Below, one piece after another: positions 26,235-34,625 of a stretch of DNA of 64,000 nucleotides; position 1 is the stretch's first letter; the number at the start of each line of letters is the position of its first letter. The DNA comes from Cyclobacteriaceae bacterium. Lineage in GTDB: Bacteria; Bacteroidota; Bacteroidia; Cytophagales; Cyclobacteriaceae. The stretch is from assembly GCA_016787665.1 (NCBI GenBank), contig JAEUUC010000007.1, positions 310,001 to 374,000 on the forward strand, in the 5' to 3' direction. Position numbers and translations under genes: made by a program. Below the pieces are notes generated by a model. The model saw only the letters and a program-made list of their open reading frames with translations, did not search any database and was not told where the DNA came from.

Positions 26235-27059
26235 ATGAAGAAAATCTCCTTTCTGGTTTCGTTGGTTATGGCAGCATGTCTCATTGGGCAGTTGCCAGGG
26301 TGTAGCAGCGATGACGTAGCCCCCGCTGTGGATTGTTCTGTTTCGGGTTTAGCCCTCAGCCTCACTTCGAAATCAAACCCAACGAGTTGCACATCACCCA
26401 ACGGTTCAATATCAGTAACCGGCAGTGGGGGCACCGGACCTTATCAGTACAAAATGGATAATGGGCCTTACCAAGATGGCTCCACGTTCAGTAATCTAGC
26501 AGCCGGCTCCTTTCAAATATCGATCAAGGACGCGAATGGTTGTGAAAATACAATCTCCGTTGAACTTTCGTCACCCGGTAATTTGGTAATTACCAGTGTG
26601 GTTGCGAATAACACCACGTGCGGAGGATCGTCCGGCAGTATTTCCGTATCGGCCACTGGCTCCACGGCACTGAACTACCGGATTAATAGCGGTGCGTTTG
26701 GCCCTGCGAGTACGTTCAATAATCTGACGCCCGGTAACTACACGATTACCGTGGCCGATGCGAATTCCTGTACGATTTCCACAACGGCTCGGGTGTTGTC
26801 AGGTGTCAGCTACGTTAACGATGTCCGGCCCGTGCTGCAGTCGAGCTGTGGGCTCAATAACTCCGGTTGCCACAGTTCCTCCACGGGCCGCGATCTGAAT
26901 AGCTACAACAGTGTGCGATTGCGCGCGGGCCAGATCAAAACGCGCATTGCGTTGCCGGAGAGCAACCCATCATTTATGCCAAAAGACGGTTCCCGGCTGC
27001 CACAGTCTGAGATCGACCGGATTACCTGCTGGGTAGATGATGGAGCTCCTAATAACTAA
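26235..27059 (+). CDS. Lipoprotein with SprB-type repeats and a cytochrome-c-like C-terminal domain
   Basis: The protein is 274 residues from ATG 26235 (MKKISFLVSLVMAACLIGQL), with a signal peptide and lipobox LPGC. The mature part has two repeats of the SprB type, each with Cys-Thr/Gly-rich starts and a PYQYKMDNGPYQ, FSNLAAGSF, IKDANGCENTI pattern (about 45-105), repeated as LNYRINSGAFG, FNNLTPGNYT, VADANSCTIS (about 115-190). The C-terminal segment (VRPVLQSSCGLNNSGCHSS, then GQIKTRIALPESNPSFMPK) looks like the cytochrome-type domain of Bacteroidota lipoproteins. Its cysteines are C-x6-C-H, not the canonical CxxCH. It heads a run with YceI and DUF5777 proteins. Confidence 0.8.
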   Translation: MKKISFLVSLVMAACLIGQLPGCSSDDVAPAVDCSVSGLALSLTSKSNPTSCTSPNGSISVTGSGGTGPYQYKMDNGPYQDGSTFSNLAAGSFQISIKDANGCENTISVELSSPGNLVITSVVANNTTCGGSSGSISVSATGSTALNYRINSGAFGPASTFNNLTPGNYTITVADANSCTISTTARVLSGVSYVNDVRPVLQSSCGLNNSGCHSSSTGRDLNSYNSVRLRAGQIKTRIALPESNPSFMPKDGSRLPQSEIDRITCWVDDGAPNN

Positions 27060-27062
27060 GGT

Positions 27063-27596
27063 ATGAGGCTATTTTTTTTCGTGGCGGTAGTTTGCGCGAA
27101 CACATTCACGGCTCAAGCCCAGATTTACGTAGCATCACAGTCTTCCATCACCTTCTTTTCCGATGCCGCCATTGAAGACATCAAAGCGGAGAATCGCCAG
27201 GTTGAGAGCGCCCTCGATTTGGGTTCCGGGGTAGTCGAATTTCGGATTACCATGAAAGACTTTGCTTTTAACAAGTCCTTGATGCGTCAGCATTTTAATG
27301 AGAAGTATGTGCATTCCGAGAAGTATCCGCATGCCACCTTTCAAGGTAAGATAGAACGTGTGTCCACTGTGCCGGGCTCGTATGCATCCACAGCTACCGG
27401 CAAGTTGGTTTTGCACGGGGTAACCCGCGATGTGACGGCCACGGGTACCGTTGACGTTCAGCCGGGGCAGGTGAGGATATTGTCCTCATTCATGATTCGC
27501 CTGGTGGATTATAACATTCCGCGACCGCAAGTACTTTGGCAAAACATCGCGGAGGAAGTTGAAGTTAAAGTTGACATAACCTATAAGCCGCAATGA
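27063..27596 (+). CDS. YceI-family periplasmic lipid-binding-like protein
   Basis: The 177-residue protein has a signal peptide (about 1-20, ending AQAQ) and a lipocalin-like YceI domain. This includes SSITFFSDAAIEDIKAEN, a VVEFRITMKDFAF strand pair, HFNEKYVHSEKYPHATFQG, TGKLVLHGVTRDVTATG and a C-terminal VKVDITY strand. YceI proteins bind polyisoprenoid-type lipids; the ligand here is unknown. It starts three bases after the upstream lipoprotein stop and overlaps the downstream gene by four bases, so the three genes are one operon. Confidence 0.9.
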   Translation: MRLFFFVAVVCANTFTAQAQIYVASQSSITFFSDAAIEDIKAENRQVESALDLGSGVVEFRITMKDFAFNKSLMRQHFNEKYVHSEKYPHATFQGKIERVSTVPGSYASTATGKLVLHGVTRDVTATGTVDVQPGQVRILSSFMIRLVDYNIPRPQVLWQNIAEEVEVKVDITYKPQ

Positions 27597-28468
27597 GAAA
27601 TCTCTTCTGGATCTTCACCCTCATTTCCTTTTCTGCTCTTGCTCAAGACAGCCCCTTGTCACTGCTGAAGGAGCCGAAACCAACGACCGAATATGCCGAG
27701 CAAACATTCAAAAGCACCCGACTGGTGACCGGACAAACCGTGGAAACCAAAAGTGCCCGCGAATTGGAATTCATCTTTGCCCACCGGTTTGGCCCGGTGA
27801 ACAGCGGAGCGTATGAGCTTTTTGGGCTCGATCAGGCCTTTGTTCGTTTGGGATTGGAGTATGGAATTACCGACCGCCTGGGTGTTGGCTTTGGCCGCAA
27901 CTCCGTGGACAAAACCATGGATGCGTACCTGCGGTACAAACTGCTGCGGCAGAGCACCGGTGAGCGCAACATGCCGGTCACCATCACCGCGTTTGGAAAT
28001 GCCGCTATCCGTCTTTCGCCCCGAAGCGAAGATTCACCAACGCCCATTACCACGCAGGATCGCCTGTCCTATACCGTTCAGGCACTCATTGCCCGCAAGT
28101 TCAACGAAAAGCTATCCCTGCAGCTCATGCCGTCCTGGGTCCACCGGAATACGGTCGATCAGGACGTTGAGCTTAATGATCAACTGGCCGTGGGTGTGGG
28201 CGGGCGCTACAAGATTACCGGCAGCGTGGCGCTCACCTCCGAGTATTACTACCGGTTGAATGTGCCGGAAGGAAATCCTTACTACAATTCATTTGGATTG
28301 GGTGTAGATATCGAAACCGGTGGGCACGTGTTCCAGCTGATCATTTCCAATTCGCAGGGGCTCACCGAGCGCGCTTTTATTGCCGAAACTACCGGCCAAT
28401 GGAGTGAGGGCGATCTGCACCTGGGTTTCAACGTCACCCGCACGTTTCAGTTCCGCAAAAAGAAGTAA
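27593..28468 (+). CDS. DUF5777 beta-barrel protein
   Basis: The protein has 291 residues with a signal peptide (about 1-17, ending ALAQ). The sequence is rich in amphipathic strands typical of a small outer-membrane barrel (VRLGLEYGITDRLGVGFG, YTVQALIARKFNEKLSLQL, GHVFQLIISNSQGLTERAFI) and has an aromatic-basic end. I recognise this as the DUF5777 family, often next to YceI and cytochrome-like lipoproteins in Bacteroidota. Its function is unproven. The start overlaps the YceI stop (ATGA). Confidence 0.82.
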   Translation: MRNLFWIFTLISFSALAQDSPLSLLKEPKPTTEYAEQTFKSTRLVTGQTVETKSARELEFIFAHRFGPVNSGAYELFGLDQAFVRLGLEYGITDRLGVGFGRNSVDKTMDAYLRYKLLRQSTGERNMPVTITAFGNAAIRLSPRSEDSPTPITTQDRLSYTVQALIARKFNEKLSLQLMPSWVHRNTVDQDVELNDQLAVGVGGRYKITGSVALTSEYYYRLNVPEGNPYYNSFGLGVDIETGGHVFQLIISNSQGLTERAFIAETTGQWSEGDLHLGFNVTRTFQFRKKK

Positions 28469-28519
28469 TTGCAGCGAAGGGTGCTTCTGCTATTTTAGCG
28501 CTGTTTTTGCCCGGCTACG

Positions 28520-29899
28520 TTGCTACTCGCATCCATCATTCTGTACCTGCTGCTCACCGTCTGGGTGGGTTACAAGGCATCTCAGCGGGTGAAAACTTCG
28601 GGGGATTTTATGCTGGCTGGCCGCAGTCTTCCGCTGGTGCTGAGTTCAGCGGCCCTGTTTGCCACCTGGTTCGGTTCGGAAACGGTATTTGGCGCTTCAT
28701 CTGAGTTTCTGAAAGACGGCCTTATCGGAGTGATTGAAGATCCTTTCGGTGCAGCGCTGTGCCTATTGTTGTTCGGTTTTTTTTATGCGCGCAGGCTTTA
28801 CCAGATGAATCTGCTCACGCTGGGTGATTTTTTTGAAGTTCGCTACGGAAAAAAGACCGAGTTGATTGCCGGAGCTTTCTTGGTGCCCTCATATGTGGGC
28901 TACATAGCCGCACAATTGGTGGCCATGGGTCTCATCCTCAACGTTGTCACAGGGCTTGCCGTGTGGCAAGGTGTTTTGATCAGCACCGTGGTCGTCACCT
29001 TTTATACGGTCATCGGTGGAATGTGGGCGATCTCGATTACCGATTTTATCCAGAGTATCATCATCGTGGTCGGCCTGATTGTGCTGGCTGTCGTGATGAG
29101 CGACAAAGCCGGAGGATGGGATACCGTGATGGCGAGCGTTCCGGCCGACCGATTCCGGTTTTTCCCGGAAGGCACACCGTGGGGCATCATGACCTGGCTG
29201 GCCGCCTGGTCGGTGTTGGGGCTGGGCTCCATTCCCTCCCAGGATGTCTACCAGCGAGCCATGTCTTCCGGCAGCGCGCGTACGGCAGAGTACTCCTGCT
29301 ACATCGCGGCCGCACTTTACCTCACCGTAGCACTGCTGCCGTTATTCATCAGTCTGTGTGCGCAACATTTGTATGCTAATCAATTAACCGGTGATGGACA
29401 GTTGGTTTTGCCACGCATGGTGTTGGAACACACCAATATCGTAGTGCAGATCTTGTTTTTTGGGTCACTCTTGTCTGCCATCATGAGTACAACCAGTAGC
29501 GCCATTCTGGCACCGGCCGCAATCTTTTCGGAGAACCTGGTTAGGCCGCTGCGGAGTAAGCCCTTTACTGACCGCGAAATGTTATTGTTGACGCGTGGTT
29601 CCATTCTGCTGTTCAGTGCGCTGGCAACCGGCATGGCCATGTGGCGCAGTAACATCTACGAACTCGTTGGCGAATCTTCCATTTTGAGCCTGGTGTCGCT
29701 TTTTGTGCCCTTAACGTTCGGTTTGTATTGGCGCAGGGCCAACAGTGCGGGTGCTATTCTGTCCATGATTTTTGGCCTGGCCACCTGGCTGATTTTCAAA
29801 AATCTGGATACCGAATGGCCACCCTTGGTACCCGCACTGGCGGTGAGTCTGATTGTTATGGTTCTATCCGGATATCTTGTTCGGCCTAAAACCACCTAG
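28520..29899 (+). CDS. Sodium:solute symporter (SSS family)
   Basis: The 459-residue integral membrane protein has about 12-13 helices. It begins at a TTG (28520), since no ATG or GTG lies in frame after the upstream stop; the first residues LLASIILYLLLTVWVGYKAS already form helix 1. SSS features include SGDFMLAGRSLPLVLSSAAL, FATWFGSETVFGASSEFLKD, GGMWAISITDFIQSIII (sodium site) and GLGSIPSQDVYQRAMSS. The substrate is not predictable; it could be a small organic acid, amino acid or sugar. It converges with the methyltransferase-like gene, overlapping by 14 bases. Confidence 0.9.
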   Translation: MLLASIILYLLLTVWVGYKASQRVKTSGDFMLAGRSLPLVLSSAALFATWFGSETVFGASSEFLKDGLIGVIEDPFGAALCLLLFGFFYARRLYQMNLLTLGDFFEVRYGKKTELIAGAFLVPSYVGYIAAQLVAMGLILNVVTGLAVWQGVLISTVVVTFYTVIGGMWAISITDFIQSIIIVVGLIVLAVVMSDKAGGWDTVMASVPADRFRFFPEGTPWGIMTWLAAWSVLGLGSIPSQDVYQRAMSSGSARTAEYSCYIAAALYLTVALLPLFISLCAQHLYANQLTGDGQLVLPRMVLEHTNIVVQILFFGSLLSAIMSTTSSAILAPAAIFSENLVRPLRSKPFTDREMLLLTRGSILLFSALATGMAMWRSNIYELVGESSILSLVSLFVPLTFGLYWRRANSAGAILSMIFGLATWLIFKNLDTEWPPLVPALAVSLIVMVLSGYLVRPKTT

Positions 29900-30500
29900 G
29901 CAGGAATAATCCGCTTCGTTTTTTGTAGTCGTTGAATTCCGGGTAACGGGATAGGGATTTGTCTTTTTTCAACATGTTGGGCAAGAACAAACCCAGCCAG
30001 ATGAAGGCGAGAATAGCGAATGGAATCCAGTGAAACACGGTAAGCGCGAAACCTCCATAGATGAACATTTCCCCCAGGTAGTTCGTGTTTCGGTTCCGTT
30101 GAAAAAAACCAGAGGTGATGAGGCCGCTTTTCTGCTGCAGGGTGAAATACTTTTGGGCGTCACTGCCAAAATGAAGAAATACTCCGATGATATTCAGCGC
30201 GACAGCACCCGCCAGGGCCGGCAGGGGAGTGTTCCAGCCATTGGCGATCAGCAGAAACGGACCTACCCAATAGAGCAGCAAGAAAGAAAATACGAGGAAA
30301 GCATACGGCACACCGCACGGCTGTTCCCACTGGCGGTCGGGGAACAGGCGATCCTTCATCAACCAGAGCAGGCCGTAACTGCCGTGCAGGGCCAGGTAAA
30401 TCCAGGCTTCGACAGAAAAATTCTGGTAGTACCACATCAGGGCCGCCACGACCAGTGCCGTGGCACCCTTATGTAGATTGATGGGATGCTTGAGCTTCAA
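29886..30500 (-). CDS. DUF1295/isoprenylcysteine-methyltransferase-like membrane protein
   Basis: The 204-residue protein has five or six membrane segments. It starts at a TTG (30500) directly abutting the MoeB stop, and no better start precedes the first helix. The C-terminal half carries the pattern of steroid-5-alpha-reductase/ICMT-like enzymes: LQQKSGLITSGFFQRNRNTN, YLGEMFIYGGFAL and YKKRSGLFLPRWF. Residues around NRNTNYLGE correspond to the cofactor-binding RHPNYLGE motif of the superfamily, here with Asn-Thr for His-Pro. The substrate is unknown. The abutting arrangement suggests translational coupling to the sulfur-transfer gene upstream. Confidence 0.75.
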   Translation of the reverse strand: MKLKHPINLHKGATALVVAALMWYYQNFSVEAWIYLALHGSYGLLWLMKDRLFPDRQWEQPCGVPYAFLVFSFLLLYWVGPFLLIANGWNTPLPALAGAVALNIIGVFLHFGSDAQKYFTLQQKSGLITSGFFQRNRNTNYLGEMFIYGGFALTVFHWIPFAILAFIWLGLFLPNMLKKDKSLSRYPEFNDYKKRSGLFLPRWF

Positions 30501-31610
30501 TCAATACTTGGTTACTGTAGGATCAATCTGATCGGCCCAGGCTAATATGCCACCCTTGAGGTTATACAGGTTTGTAAAGCCGTGGTTCTTTTCCAGCCAG
30601 TTGACCATCGTGCCGCTCCGGCCGCCACTGCGGCAGTGTATAACCACCTGTTTGTCGCGTGAGATTTTGTCTACGTTAAAGGGGACTTGCCCCTGGGGTA
30701 TCAGCTCGCCCTTCAGGTTGCAGATATCGTATTCGTGTGGTTCGCGCACGTCAATGAGTTGAAAATCGGCACCGGTATCCATCAGGTGCTTCAGCTCTTC
30801 TACCGTTACTTCCTTCATATCGCGAGGGGGTTTTGTTCCACAATACTCGTCATAATCGATCAATTTTGTCACTTGTTTTCGTGCCTGCCTGTCGGGAATA
30901 GGGAAGAGGTCGATCCGGTTGGTGCGGGAGTCGAAAATCAGCAACGTGTTGCTCAGGGGTTTTTCAAGCCGGGCCAGCACCTTGATGGCCTCGCTGGCCA
31001 TGAGACTGCCGATAATGCCGGTGAGCACGCCCAGTACACCAGCCGTTTCACAATTTTGCACTACGCCCGGACTCGGGGGCTCGGGGAACAAGTCGCGGTA
31101 AGTCGTGCTGCCCATCCAATTGAATACCGCCACCTGGCCCTCGTACTGAAACACGGAGCCATACACCCACGGCAGATTCAGCAGCGTGCAGGCATCGTTG
31201 ATCAGGTAACGCGTGGCAAAGTTGTCCGTGCAGTCGATGACTAAATCATGACCTTGCATAAACGACAGCGCGTTGGCCGACACCAGTTTTTCGCTGATTG
31301 CTATGACTTCAACAGGGTTGATCGCGGAGATTTTGTGGGCGGCCGCCTTTGCTTTGTTCTGGCCAATGTTCGATTCATCGAAGAGCACCTGCCGCTGCAG
31401 ATTGGAGAGCTGCACGGTGTCAAAATCGATAATCGTGAGCCGGCCAACCCCGGCTGCGGCCAGGTAGTGCAACACCGGACTGCCCAAACCGCCAGCACCG
31501 ACCACCGCAACCCTCGACTGCAGCAACCGCTGCTGGCCCTCGGGCCCGAAGCCCGGCAGCACCAGGTGGCGGCTGTAGCGCTCGTGGTGGGTTTGGTCAC
31601 TCAACGACAT
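30501..31610 (-). CDS. moeB: E1-like adenylyltransferase fused to a rhodanese domain (MoeB/ThiF type)
   Basis: The 369-residue two-domain protein activates the C-terminus of a ubiquitin-like sulfur carrier (MoaD or ThiS) and supplies sulfur. The adenylation domain (about 1-245) has VAVVGAGGLGSPVLHYLA, the arginine finger region RQVLFDESNIG and VIDCTDNFATR. The expected Zn CxxC pair is replaced: the position usually YRC reads TTYRDLFPEPP. NCETAGVLG keeps the cysteine-loop. The rhodanese domain (about 270-365) has VIHCRSGGRSG with the active-site cysteine. No moaD, thiS or other cofactor gene lies in the window, so the pathway (molybdopterin or thiamine) is undecided. Confidence 0.88.
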   Translation of the reverse strand: MSLSDQTHHERYSRHLVLPGFGPEGQQRLLQSRVAVVGAGGLGSPVLHYLAAAGVGRLTIIDFDTVQLSNLQRQVLFDESNIGQNKAKAAAHKISAINPVEVIAISEKLVSANALSFMQGHDLVIDCTDNFATRYLINDACTLLNLPWVYGSVFQYEGQVAVFNWMGSTTYRDLFPEPPSPGVVQNCETAGVLGVLTGIIGSLMASEAIKVLARLEKPLSNTLLIFDSRTNRIDLFPIPDRQARKQVTKLIDYDEYCGTKPPRDMKEVTVEELKHLMDTGADFQLIDVREPHEYDICNLKGELIPQGQVPFNVDKISRDKQVVIHCRSGGRSGTMVNWLEKNHGFTNLYNLKGGILAWADQIDPTVTKY

Positions 31611-31659
31611 GCTTGAAATATCTGTATTTTTTTCAGATTACTTCCTACCTTCACCAGTG

Positions 31660-32058
31660 ATGACAAAACGCAAAAACATTTCGACCGGTGCCCCGTGGGA
31701 AAACATTGTGGGGTATTCGCGTGCGGTTCAGTTAGGCAACCTGCTGGAGGTTTCCGGCACCGTGGCCGTGGATGAGAAGGGTGTGCTGGTGGGCCGTGAA
31801 GATGCGGCCACGCAAACGCGGTACATTCTGGAGAAGATCAGCAAGGTGCTGACGCAGGCCGGTTATTCGCTCACCGATGTGGTGCGCACGCGCATGTTCG
31901 TCACCGACATTAGCCGGTGGGAAGAAATCGGGAAGGTGCATGGTGAGTTTTTCAACACCATAAAACCGGCCACGAGCATGGTGGAGGTCAGTGCACTTAT
32001 TGACCCGGACTACCTGGTGGAAATTGAGGTGACCGCTGTGAAGGGGATGGCACTATAA
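31660..32058 (+). CDS. RidA/YjgF-family deaminase-like protein
   Basis: The protein is 132 residues from ATG 31660 (MTKRKNISTGAPWENIVGYS); the longer frame from 31609 adds an unlikely N-terminus. The RidA fold signatures are VGYSRAVQLGNLLEVSGTVA, ILEKISKVLTQAGYSLTDVV, RTRMFVTDISRW (the substrate-binding arginine) and ATSMVEVSALIDPDYLVEIE. Family members hydrolyse reactive enamine/imine intermediates and form trimers. It is divergent from moeB, with about 49 bases between the starts. Confidence 0.9.
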   Translation: MTKRKNISTGAPWENIVGYSRAVQLGNLLEVSGTVAVDEKGVLVGREDAATQTRYILEKISKVLTQAGYSLTDVVRTRMFVTDISRWEEIGKVHGEFFNTIKPATSMVEVSALIDPDYLVEIEVTAVKGMAL

Positions 32059-32068
32059 CAATAACTAA

Positions 32069-32473
32069 ATGATGCAACGTTCAGTGTTAGTTATAGTTGT
32101 CGTTTTTGTGATGATCATTATCGTGGCGCTGGTTTATGCTCTCAAGCTGGGTATTTCATTTTTGTCTACCGATAGAGTTGTTAATACTGCTCGATGTAGG
32201 TCGGAGCAAGACGCCTATGGGCAAGCGATAAACGGTATTGTGATCAAAAAGTTCTCCGACTCACGCAATCATATTTGGAAGGCTGTTTTAGTTCAGGAAA
32301 AGGGGGTTTCAAAAGTGTCCCCGGTTTTTCATAACGAAAGTGGCTATACTTATGACTCAATAAAGGTTGGTGACTCCTTATACAAGGAGCCTTATTCTCT
32401 AGTTCTCGTACGATTCCGTGGCAAAACGAAAAAGATATTTCGCCTCGATTACGGATGTGAAAAGGACAGATGA
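32069..32473 (+). CDS. Single-TM hypothetical protein
   Basis: The 134-residue protein starts at ATG 32069, with one N-terminal membrane helix (about residues 5-27). A soluble domain follows with INGIVIKKFSDSRNHIWKAV and YDSIKVGDSLYKEPYSLVLV, ending FRLDYGCEKDR. I recognise the pattern from small Bacteroidota proteins of unknown function. It starts 10 bases after ridA. Its codons look more A/T-rich than the neighbours, which may mean a more recent arrival. A long T-run follows the stop without a clear hairpin. Confidence 0.65.
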   Translation: MMQRSVLVIVVVFVMIIIVALVYALKLGISFLSTDRVVNTARCRSEQDAYGQAINGIVIKKFSDSRNHIWKAVLVQEKGVSKVSPVFHNESGYTYDSIKVGDSLYKEPYSLVLVRFRGKTKKIFRLDYGCEKDR

Positions 32474-32509
32474 ATCGGTATTTTTTTTTTTAGCCGCCCT
32501 CGACCAAGC

Positions 32510-33706
32510 CTAAAGTCGCCCAACCGCCAGCTTGCTTACCGTTTCGCCAATGGCTAGCGATGAAGTGGCCGCAGGGGATGGGGCGTTGCACACGTTGATT
32601 ACGTTCTTCCCTTCCAGAATCAAAAAATCATCGACCAGTCCGCCATCGCGGTCGCAGGCCTGCGCCCGAACGCCTGCACCACCTTCGATCAAATCCGATT
32701 CCTGAATTTCGGGAATCAGCTTTTGCAGTGCTTTGGTAAACGCAGCTTTGCTGAATGACCGGTACATTTCGCCCAGCCCGGTGCGCCAGTATTTGGCCGC
32801 TACTTTTTGAAATCCCGGCCAGGCCAGGGTTTCACCCAACTCGCGCAGGTTGATGTTGGATTTCGTATAACCCTCGCGGCTAAACGCAAGAACCGCATTG
32901 GGGCCAGCTTCTACGCCACCGCGGGCCATGCGGGTAAAATGAACACCCAGAAAAGGAAAATTCGGGTCGGGCACCGGGTAAATCAGCGTGCGCACCAGAT
33001 ACTCTTTTTCAGGCCGCAACTTGTAGTACTCACCGCGGAACGGCACAATACGCACGTTGAGCTGCGGAAAGGAGAGGGCTGCAATTTTGTCGGAGTAAAG
33101 TCCGGCACAGTTGATGAGCAAACGGGTGGTGAAGGTTCTGTCGGCTGTAACAACTTCCAGCGTGTTACCGGATTCTTGCAGACCCGTCACTTTTTGTCCG
33201 AGGAAGATCTCGCCACCCTGCGCGCGAATCAACTCGCCATACTTTTCGGCCACGCGTTTGTAGTCCACAATGCCGGTATACGGCACATGAATGCCGGCAA
33301 GTCCGGCCACGTAGGGCTCATAGGATTTTATTTCATCCGGAGTTATGCGCCTGATCTGATCCAGGCCGTTTTGCAGGCCGCGTTGATACAGGTTTTCCAG
33401 CAATGGCAGTTCGTGCTGCTCGGTAGCCACAATCACCTTCCCGCAAAGTTCGAAGGGCACGTGGTGTTCACGGCAAAAAGCCAGGAGTAGTTCGTAACCG
33501 CGGATGCAGTTCCTGGCCTTCAGGCTGCCGGGTTTGTAGTAAACGCCTGAGTGAATCACCCCGCTGTTGTTACCGGTTTGGTGGCGGGCCAGTTCGTTTT
33601 CTTTTTCAAGAACCGCCAGTTTGAGGCCGGGCTTTTCTTTTTGCAGTTGCAGTGCGGTGGCTAGTCCCACAATACCACCGCCAACTATGAGCGCATCGTA
33701 CTTCAC
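32510..33706 (-). CDS. lhgO: L-2-hydroxyglutarate oxidase/dehydrogenase
   Basis: This is an FAD enzyme that oxidises L-2-hydroxyglutarate to 2-oxoglutarate. It has 398 residues from a GTG at 33706. The FAD-binding GGGIVGLATALQLQ is at about 8-21. GNNSGVIHSGVYYKPGSLKA (about 45-64) is the LhgO signature. VDYKRVAEKYGELIRAQGGE and LINCAGLYSDKIA are typical. The C-terminal GAGVRAQACDRDGGLVDDF, followed by NAPSPAATSSLAIGE, completes the FAD site. It stands alone between a hypothetical gene and the J-domain gene. Confidence 0.93.
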   Translation of the reverse strand: MKYDALIVGGGIVGLATALQLQKEKPGLKLAVLEKENELARHQTGNNSGVIHSGVYYKPGSLKARNCIRGYELLLAFCREHHVPFELCGKVIVATEQHELPLLENLYQRGLQNGLDQIRRITPDEIKSYEPYVAGLAGIHVPYTGIVDYKRVAEKYGELIRAQGGEIFLGQKVTGLQESGNTLEVVTADRTFTTRLLINCAGLYSDKIAALSFPQLNVRIVPFRGEYYKLRPEKEYLVRTLIYPVPDPNFPFLGVHFTRMARGGVEAGPNAVLAFSREGYTKSNINLRELGETLAWPGFQKVAAKYWRTGLGEMYRSFSKAAFTKALQKLIPEIQESDLIEGGAGVRAQACDRDGGLVDDFLILEGKNVINVCNAPSPAATSSLAIGETVSKLAVGRL

Positions 33707-33833
33707 GTTTGAAACTTTTCGAAAAATACTTGAAATATGAGATTCTTAGACGTCTGTTCCCGTCATTTTTAAATTCCCCAATGGCCACGCGCTATTGCTG
33801 CTGGGTTGCCGACATGGCATGGCACTCCTGAAA

Positions 33834-34598
33834 CTACAATAGCAAGTACAGGCAGATACAAAGAAATATACCGCAAATCAGACTCGCATTTAATGCCATT
33901 TCTACCCTGTTCTTGAAAACGATGCCGAGTACGGCTGCTAAAAACAGGATGATTGGAAAAAATGACAGTTCGCGATAAACGTACCCGGTGAACATTTGTT
34001 GATTGTCAAACTTTACGTTGATCACGGTCGAGAAAAGTTTAGTGTGGTCCAGCGTCACTACGGTACCTGCGGGGATATAGGTATCCGTGGACTTAAATTT
34101 CTTTCCGGACTCCGTGATGTGAACGTAGGTTGGGCTACTATGCCTTTTTCTTCGAACGGCATAGCTGTGGTCTATGTTTTCGATTGTGGTGTTGCGCGGG
34201 AGCAAGAAGTCGAGGCCAAACGCACAGGAGAAGGTTAGGCCAACCCAGCATAGCCAGTGAAAGTACGGCAAATAGCGAACCATGAGTTCTGCCTTGGTGT
34301 AATGCGATCTCATCGTGGTGCCTGACCGTGTGGCTCGATAGGCGGGGTCACGGTGGCGGACTGTCCGGATAACCAACGGTTCATGTACATACTGCTGCAG
34401 TAGAAAGTCATACTGCGTCCTTTTTTGAGGATCACTCAAGACCTCATAGGCTTCGTTGATTTCCTTGAAGATGCTTTCTGCGTGTGGATCTCGATTTCGG
34501 TCGGGGTGATACTGCATGGCGAGGCTACGAAATGCGCTCTTGATGTCTGCATCCGATGCGGTAGTTGAAATTCCCAGGATGGTGTAGTAGTTTTTCAT
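33834..34598 (-). CDS. J-domain protein with C-terminal membrane segments
   Basis: The protein is 254 residues from ATG 34598 ([20 protein letters not shown]). The J domain (about 1-65) has the HPD motif in [17 protein letters not shown], so it should stimulate a DnaK-type chaperone. A basic linker follows, then a membrane segment (about 105-125), a small beta-rich domain of about 60 residues ([20 protein letters not shown]), and two further membrane segments to the end (about 195-250). It is therefore not DnaJ or CbpA but a membrane-tethered J protein of unknown client. It lies 27 bases after pdxH on the same strand. Confidence 0.82.
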   Translation of the reverse strand: MKNYYTILGISTTASDADIKSAFRSLAMQYHPDRNRDPHAESIFKEINEAYEVLSDPQKRTQYDFLLQQYVHEPLVIRTVRHRDPAYRATRSGTTMRSHYTKAELMVRYLPYFHWLCWVGLTFSCAFGLDFLLPRNTTIENIDHSYAVRRKRHSSPTYVHITESGKKFKSTDTYIPAGTVVTLDHTKLFSTVINVKFDNQQMFTGYVYRELSFFPIILFLAAVLGIVFKNRVEMALNASLICGIFLCICLYLLL

Positions 34599-34625
34599 CA
34601 GGCCGAAGTCCAGTTTTTTGGTCAA

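Noticed and set aside
32474..32509. Intrinsic terminator at the T-run after the 32069 gene
   Set aside because: A long T-run is present but no adequate GC stem precedes it.
32807..33490. 227-codon plus-strand open frame
   Set aside because: Antisense to lhgO, whose FAD motifs and full length are clear; no start signal or family resemblance.
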